29,697 bases of DNA from DATLWR01 sp035576205 (GTDB lineage: Bacteria; Pseudomonadota; Zetaproteobacteria; Mariprofundales; Mariprofundaceae), in assembly GCA_035576205.1 (NCBI GenBank), contig DATLWR010000041.1, positions 1 through 29,697 of the forward strand, read 5' to 3'. The notes under the pieces are model-generated. The model worked only from the letters and a program-made list of their open reading frames with translations, did not search any database and was not told the DNA's origin. Numbering within the stretch: the first letter of the stretch is position 1; each line of letters opens with the position of its first letter. Below are positions 25,850 to 29,697 of this stretch, piece by piece. Both the position numbers and the translations under genes were made by a program.

Positions 25850-26995
25850 TTACTCCTCCATCCCGCCTGTTCCAAGCAGGACGAGGTTATCCCGATGGAT
25901 CACCGACGAAAAGTCCCGGTAACCGAGGATCGTCTCGATATCGCCGCTGGCATGCCCCATGATCCGGCGCATCTCCTCGGCATTGTAGTTGCACAGGCCG
26001 CGCGCGATCACCCCATGGCTGCCGACGATCTCCACACAGTCCCCCTTGTCGAACATGCCTTCCACCGACGTCACGCCGACCGGCAGCAGGCTGCTGCCCT
26101 TGGTCAGCACTGCCCGTGCGGCACCGTCGTCGACCCGGATGATGCCGGCGGGCCTCAGCAGGTCGGCGATCCAGTGCTGGCGCCGGCCCTGCCGGTCCTC
26201 GCCGCACAGGAACAGCGTTCCCTCGTCCTCGCCGTCGAGCAGCCGACGCAGCGTCCCGTCGCGCTTGCCGCTGATGATGGCTGCCGCCACCCCGCCCCTG
26301 GTGGCCAGGTGTGCCGCCTGCAGCTTGCTGGCCATGCCGCCGGTGCCGAACGATGATCCGGAACCGCCCGCAGCTGCAAAGATGTCGGCGGTGAGGCTTT
26401 CGACCACGCCGATGCGCTCGGCCTGCGGATTCTCCTGCGGGTTGGCACCATAGAGGCCATCGACATCGGTCAGCATCACCATCAGGTCGGCGTCGATCAG
26501 CAGGCCGACCAGGGCACCGAGCGTATCGTTATCGCCGAACTTGATCTCCTCGACCACAACGGTGTCGTTCTCGTTCACCACGGGCACGACACCCTCGCCG
26601 AACAGGGTTTCGCTGGTATTGCGAGCATTGAGATAGCGACGGCGATGGCGAAGGTCGTCCTTGGTCAGCAGCATCTGAGCCACCGTCCTGCCGTGGCGGG
26701 CAAATGAGTGGCTGTAGGCATGCATCAGCTCCGGCTGGCCGATGGCCGCCGCCGCCTGCTTTTCGTGCACCGTGAGAACCCGGCCCAGCCAGCCCAGCTT
26801 CAGGCGCCCGAGCGCCACCGCACCAGAAGTGACGACGACCACCTCCTTGCCCGCCTGCATCAGGCGCGCCACCTCGTCGGCCAGATGATCCACCACCGAC
26901 TGGCGGATGCCGCGTTCGGCGTCGGCCAGGAGCGAACTGCCGATCTTGATGACGACTCGACGGATGGAGGCCAGATCACTCCGCGAGCGAATCAT
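25850..26995 (-). CDS. proB: Glutamate 5-kinase ProB with PUA domain
   Basis: A 381-residue kinase for the first, feedback-inhibited step of proline synthesis. VVIKIGSSLL (14-23), VVTSGAVALG, NENDTV, FGDNDTLGALVG and GTGGMASKLQAA are the amino-acid-kinase motifs. A C-terminal PUA domain covers about 285-375 (GVTSVEGMFDKGDCVEIV, ARGLCNYNAEEM). The start ATG 26995 overlaps the obgE coding end by 20 bp, so its ribosome-binding site lies inside obgE. Confidence 0.95.
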   Translation of the reverse strand: MIRSRSDLASIRRVVIKIGSSLLADAERGIRQSVVDHLADEVARLMQAGKEVVVVTSGAVALGRLKLGWLGRVLTVHEKQAAAAIGQPELMHAYSHSFARHGRTVAQMLLTKDDLRHRRRYLNARNTSETLFGEGVVPVVNENDTVVVEEIKFGDNDTLGALVGLLIDADLMVMLTDVDGLYGANPQENPQAERIGVVESLTADIFAAAGGSGSSFGTGGMASKLQAAHLATRGGVAAAIISGKRDGTLRRLLDGEDEGTLFLCGEDRQGRRQHWIADLLRPAGIIRVDDGAARAVLTKGSSLLPVGVTSVEGMFDKGDCVEIVGSHGVIARGLCNYNAEEMRRIMGHASGDIETILGYRDFSSVIHRDNLVLLGTGGMEE

Positions 26996-28025
26996 TGCCC
27001 TCGTCCTCCTGCTCTTGCGTACGCGAGGCGCGCATCTGCTGCACCTGTGAGTTCACCTCGCGCAGCAACACATCGAGTCCGGCACCGGTCACCGCAGAAA
27101 TGGCATAGACGGGCAGACCGAATGCCTTCGCCTCGCCGGTCGCTTCGGCCAGCTCGGCCGGGCCGACCGCGTCGATCTTGGTCAGCACCAGTATGCGAGG
27201 CTTGCTCCAGACCGTTTCACCGTATCCCTTCAGCTCCGCCTCGATCTCCTTCACCTGCCCGCTGATCGACTTGCCGTCGGCACAGGAGGCATCGACGAGA
27301 TGCAGCAGCAGCGCCGTGCGCTCGATATGCTTGAGGAAGCGGGTACCCAGGCCGCGTCCTTCGTGGGCACCCTCGATCAGGCCGGGAATATCGGCCACGA
27401 CAAAGCCGTCGCCGTCCTCCATGAACACCTGGCCGAGCGAAGGGGCCAGCGTCGTGAAGGGGTAATCGGCGATCTTCGGCCGGGCATTGGAGATACGCGA
27501 CAACAGCGTCGACTTGCCGGCATTGGGAAGGCCCGCCAGCCCGACATCGGCCATCAGTTTCAGCTCCAGATAACGGATGCCGTGCTCGCCCTCCTCGCCG
27601 GGTTGCGCATAACGGGGAGCGCGATTGGTGCTGGTGGAGAAATGGGTGTTGCCGAGTCCGCCGCGGCCACCGCGGGCCATGATATAGGTGGCTCCCTCGC
27701 GATCGAGATCGGCGAGGATATTGCCATCCTCGTCCTTGACCACCGTCCCGACAGGGACTTCGACGAGAATATCCTCGCCGTTCTTGCCGTTGCAGTCGGA
27801 ACCCATGCCGGACTCACCGTTCTTGGCGATAATCTTCTTGCGCAGGTAGAGCTCCTGCAGCGTGTTCTTGCGGGTGCTGGCCTCCAGGATCACATGGCCG
27901 CCGCGGCCGCCGTCGCCACCGTTGGGGCCACCCTTGGGGATGAACTTCTCGCGGCGGAACGACACGCAACCCTTGCCGCCGTTGCCGGCGCGTACCGTGA
28001 TTCTTACTTCATCGATGAATCGCAT
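26976..28025 (-). CDS. obgE: GTPase ObgE/CgtA
   Basis: A 349-residue Obg GTPase acting in 50S ribosome maturation and stress control. The glycine-rich Obg fold (1-158) is followed by the G domain: G1 GLPNAGKST (165-173), switch I region DYPFTTLAPSLG, G3 DIPGL (212-216) and G4 TKID (282-285, Thr in place of the usual Asn, seen in other Obg proteins). The variable C-terminal OCT domain is absent, replaced by a short acidic tail. ATG 28025 lacks a clear Shine-Dalgarno. Upstream lie hairpins and the rpmA terminator, so obgE may have its own promoter despite the conserved rplU-rpmA-obgE order. Confidence 0.95.
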   Translation of the reverse strand: MRFIDEVRITVRAGNGGKGCVSFRREKFIPKGGPNGGDGGRGGHVILEASTRKNTLQELYLRKKIIAKNGESGMGSDCNGKNGEDILVEVPVGTVVKDEDGNILADLDREGATYIMARGGRGGLGNTHFSTSTNRAPRYAQPGEEGEHGIRYLELKLMADVGLAGLPNAGKSTLLSRISNARPKIADYPFTTLAPSLGQVFMEDGDGFVVADIPGLIEGAHEGRGLGTRFLKHIERTALLLHLVDASCADGKSISGQVKEIEAELKGYGETVWSKPRILVLTKIDAVGPAELAEATGEAKAFGLPVYAISAVTGAGLDVLLREVNSQVQQMRASRTQEQEDEGNDSLAE

Positions 28026-28105
28026 GTTTGCATTACACCACCAAGTCGGGATTGCCGGAAGCCATTCAACCAAAGCACCGGACGCTTATGAACCAAAGTG
28101 CCCGC

Positions 28106-28220
28106 GCGGCCCATGGAGGGGCCGCCAAGATCGGCAACCTGAGGTGCCGATCTTGCACGCGAAGCAAAAACCACGCTTTTGGCTTCGCGTCACTGAATAC
28201 GTGCCGTATCACTTATTCAG
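28106..28220. other. Cluster of hairpins in the rpmA-obgE gap
   Basis: The 260 bp between rpmA and obgE hold no gene. Three close inverted repeats are present: GCGGCCC/GGGCCGC (28106-28125), a perfect 11-bp CAAGATCGGCA/TGCCGATCTTG (28126-28155, loop of 8) and ACGCGAAGC/GCTTCGCGT with an inner A/T stem (28157-28190). A looser CTGAATA/TATTCAG pair lies at 28193-28220. On the minus strand they come after the rpmA terminator and before the obgE start, so they could form the obgE leader, an mRNA stabiliser or a small RNA. Confidence 0.5.
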
Positions 28221-28233
28221 ATGGCATCAAACG

Positions 28234-28262
28234 AAAAAGGGGCGCGTCGAACGCACCCCTTT
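28234..28262 (-). terminator. Intrinsic terminator after rpmA
   Basis: On the minus strand an 11-bp stem with one mismatch (AAAGGGG at 28236-28242 with CCCCTTT at 28256-28262, plus GCGT/ACGC) is followed by TTTTT. It begins 24 bp after the rpmA stop codon. It would separate ribosomal-protein expression from obgE, at least partly. Confidence 0.75.
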
Positions 28263-28285
28263 CACTCATCTGCTGTGGAACCGGA

Positions 28286-28534
28286 TCAAGCGGCGATGCG
28301 CACCGTCGTGCGTCCGGCATGCTGGTAGTACTCCACCTTGCCGTCGGTCAGCGCGAAAAGGGTATAATCGCGACCGCAGCCAACATTGGCGCCCGGGCGA
28401 ATCTTCGTGCCGCGCTGGCGAACCAGGATGCCACCTGCACGCACGGTCTGACCGCCGTATACCTTCACACCGAGGCGCTTGGCGTTGGAATCGCGTCCGT
28501 TGCGGCTGGAACCGCCTGCCTTTTTATGTGCCAT
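28286..28534 (-). CDS. rpmA: 50S ribosomal protein L27 (bL27)
   Basis: An 82-residue bL27 starting MAHKKAGGSSRNGRDSNAKR, the invariant N terminus that reaches toward the peptidyl-transferase centre. GGQTVRAGGILVRQRGT is the core motif. No cleavable Firmicutes-type N-terminal extension is present. GGAG lies 9 nt before ATG 28534. It follows rplU by 13 bp and ends at a terminator. Confidence 0.98.
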   Translation of the reverse strand: MAHKKAGGSSRNGRDSNAKRLGVKVYGGQTVRAGGILVRQRGTKIRPGANVGCGRDYTLFALTDGKVEYYQHAGRTTVRIAA

Positions 28535-28547
28535 GGCTCTTTACTCC

Positions 28548-28898
28548 TTACTCTGCAGCAGCAGCTTCTGCCTTGGCGGCAGCAGCACGCGGCTTGCTGA
28601 TTTTCTCGATACGAACTGCCGTGAAAGCCTGACGATGGCCCTTGGTACGGCGGTAGGTCTTGCGACGACGCTTCTTGAAGACGACGATCTTCTTGTCGCG
28701 ATCCTGCTCGGTCACCACGCCGCTGACCTTGGTCTTGGCAGCCTCGGCACCGACCTTGATATCGGCGCCCTCGCCGAACAGCAGGACCTCGTCAAAGGTC
28801 ACCTTGCTGCCGACATCGGCATTCAGTTTTTCGACGCGGACCACATCACCTTCGCTCACGCGATACTGCTTGCCGCCAGTCTTGATTACAGCGTACAT
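28548..28898 (-). CDS. rplU: 50S ribosomal protein L21 (bL21)
   Basis: A 116-residue bL21: MYAVIKTGGKQYRVSEGD, then FKKRRRKTYRRTKGHRQAFTAVRIEKI. The usual length is about 103; here an Ala/Lys/Glu-rich tail of about 13 residues (PRAAAAKAEAAAAE) extends the C terminus, as in some proteobacteria. GGAGAG precedes ATG 28898. It lies 18 bp after rpmE, in the conserved order rplU-rpmA. Confidence 0.98.
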   Translation of the reverse strand: MYAVIKTGGKQYRVSEGDVVRVEKLNADVGSKVTFDEVLLFGEGADIKVGAEAAKTKVSGVVTEQDRDKKIVVFKKRRRKTYRRTKGHRQAFTAVRIEKISKPRAAAAKAEAAAAE

Positions 28899-28916
28899 CT
28901 GATCTCTCCAGTCGCC

Positions 28917-29129
28917 TTAGGCAGCCTTCGCAGGCTTGCCGTATTTCTTGTAGAAGCGCTCAACGCGGCCTTCCGTGTCCATGATCTTCTGCTTGCCGGT
29001 GTAGAACGGATGGCAGGCGGAGCAGATTTCGACATGAATGTCGCCCTTGGTGGAGCGCGTCTCGAACGTATTACCGCAAGAGCAGGTCACTTTGGATGCT
29101 TCATATTGCGGATGAATGCCAGCTTTCAC
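28917..29129 (-). CDS. rpmE: 50S ribosomal protein L31 (bL31), zinc-binding form
   Basis: A 70-residue bL31 of the C+ type, with four Cys in TCSCGNTF and ICSACHPF that bind zinc. I chose GTG 29129, giving MKAGIHPQY, because AGGAG lies 7 nt upstream and the N terminus fits the family. An in-frame TTG at 29135 is only about one base from that Shine-Dalgarno and is unlikely. Placement just upstream of rplU and directly behind a promoter suggests an rpmE-rplU-rpmA transcript. No Zur-like palindrome is evident. Confidence 0.95.
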   Translation of the reverse strand: MKAGIHPQYEASKVTCSCGNTFETRSTKGDIHVEICSACHPFYTGKQKIMDTEGRVERFYKKYGKPAKAA

Positions 29130-29196
29130 TTTCAATCTCCTGTCGTTTCAACCCGGATCGGGGCATAGCCGCCCGCTCGATCTCGAAGGGGCGCGA

Positions 29197-29225
29197 TTTA
29201 TAGCGTTATGAACCGCGAGTTGCAA
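29197..29225 (-). promoter_or_regulatory. Sigma70-type promoter of rpmE-rplU-rpmA
   Basis: On the minus strand TTGCAA (29225-29220) and TATAAA (29202-29197) are separated by exactly 17 bp, about 68 bp upstream of the rpmE start. This is the best promoter-like pair in the window. It lies between the nuoN stop and rpmE, as expected for a ribosomal-protein transcript starting there. Confidence 0.7.
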
Positions 29226-29250
29226 GCCCCGACTTGCGTCGCGGCGCAAA

Positions 29251-29697
29251 TCATACCAGCCCGACCAGGGCAGCCTTGCACAGCCCGATCAGAGGGTCGG
29301 GATAAATGCCAATAGCCACCACCGCCAGCGCCGTCACCACGACTGCCGCCTGCATCAGGCGGTTCTCCGAGAAGTTGAACGGTACGCGCTCGGCGTCGAA
29401 GTAGATGTATTTGACCACGCGTATGTAATAGAAGGCGCCGATCGCCGCAAAAAGCAGTGCATACAGTACGAGATAAATGTGGCCCGCCTCGACAGCGGCG
29501 ATGAACACCACGTATTTGGCCCAGAAACCGCCGAGGAACGGGATACCGGCCAGCGAGAATAGCATCAGGCCCATGGCCAGCGCGTAGCCCGGCCGTACCT
29601 TCGCGAGCCCCGCGAAGTCGTCCAGCAGCTCGCCCTGGATGCCCTCGCGGCGCATCAGCACGATGATCGCGAAGGCGCCCATGGTCATGAACAGGTA
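29251..29697 (-). CDS. nuoN: NADH-quinone oxidoreductase subunit N (NuoN), C-terminal part
   Basis: The 148 visible residues start at the right window edge (YLFMTMGAFAIIVLM) and run to the stop at 29251. The segments MLFSLAGIPFLGGFWAKYVVF and AIGAFYYIRVVKYIYF are characteristic of NuoN, a proton-pumping membrane subunit of complex I, and three to four membrane helices are visible. The N-terminal two thirds lie outside the window. nuoN is normally the last gene of a nuo operon, so its end marks the boundary before the ribosomal-protein promoter. Confidence 0.93.
   Translation of the reverse strand, partial: YLFMTMGAFAIIVLMRREGIQGELLDDFAGLAKVRPGYALAMGLMLFSLAGIPFLGGFWAKYVVFIAAVEAGHIYLVLYALLFAAIGAFYYIRVVKYIYFDAERVPFNFSENRLMQAAVVVTALAVVAIGIYPDPLIGLCKAALVGLV

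Overview
The window is a high-GC, gene-dense chromosomal segment from a Gram-negative proteobacterium. It has outer-membrane barrels, a TonB/TonB-receptor pair, an EnvC-type murein hydrolase activator, RegB/RegA redox signalling and XerC beside a DUF484 domain. The order rpmE-rplU-rpmA-obgE-proB-proA-nadD-rsfS-rlmH-envC-ctpA-divergent polysaccharide deacetylase resembles Deltaproteobacteria and Zetaproteobacteria/Magnetococcia more than enteric bacteria. My best guess is a Zetaproteobacteria-like lineage, held with low to moderate confidence and based on gene order alone. I see no tRNA, rRNA, insertion sequence, phage gene or CRISPR array.

Layout. (1) 1-2300, minus strand: the 5' end of an outer-membrane barrel gene, then regB-regA (redox sensor kinase and regulator, 4-bp overlap). 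(2) 2300-5900: a 458-bp divergent control region with a consensus RegA/PrrA box between two outward -10 hexamers, and a structured RNA candidate ending in an intrinsic terminator. Next come a TonB-dependent copper receptor and its tonB, then a second copy of the structured RNA element. (3) 5927-10435, plus strand: a PLP aminotransferase, secA and a PhnA/YjdM-type zinc-ribbon protein. (4) 10496-13703: a DUF167 gene (minus), a lineage-type outer-membrane protein, argJ and a Nudix hydrolase. (5) 13716-20523, minus strand: a cell-envelope and division cluster (DUF481 protein, xerC, DUF484-GGDEF fusion, L,D-transpeptidase, TPR protein, DUF502 protein, divergent polysaccharide deacetylase). (6) 20548-28025, minus strand: ctpA, envC, rlmH, rsfS, nadD, proA, proB, obgE, tightly packed with overlapping stops and starts. 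(7) 28286-29697: rpmA, rplU and rpmE behind a good sigma70-type promoter, then the 3' end of nuoN.

How the genes fit together. The minus-strand half looks like one long housekeeping region: ribosomal proteins and ribosome-maturation factors (ObgE, RsfS, RlmH), proline and NAD synthesis, then peptidoglycan remodelling and chromosome-dimer resolution. The left end is different. A redox two-component system lies next to a copper-uptake receptor/TonB pair. The intervening DNA carries a RegA-type operator and the first of two related structured RNA elements, which flank the copper/TonB genes.

Most notable observations: (a) two copies of a 12-mer plus hairpin element with nearly equal spacing, compensatory stem changes and C-rich anti-Shine-Dalgarno-like motifs, probably a small-RNA family; (b) a RegA box placed almost symmetrically between divergent promoters; (c) a nadD that can only begin at a CTG (or other non-standard) codon, in frame with proA across one stop; (d) a DUF484-GGDEF fusion next to xerC; (e) a shared NTF2-like C-terminal domain on two adjacent envelope proteins.
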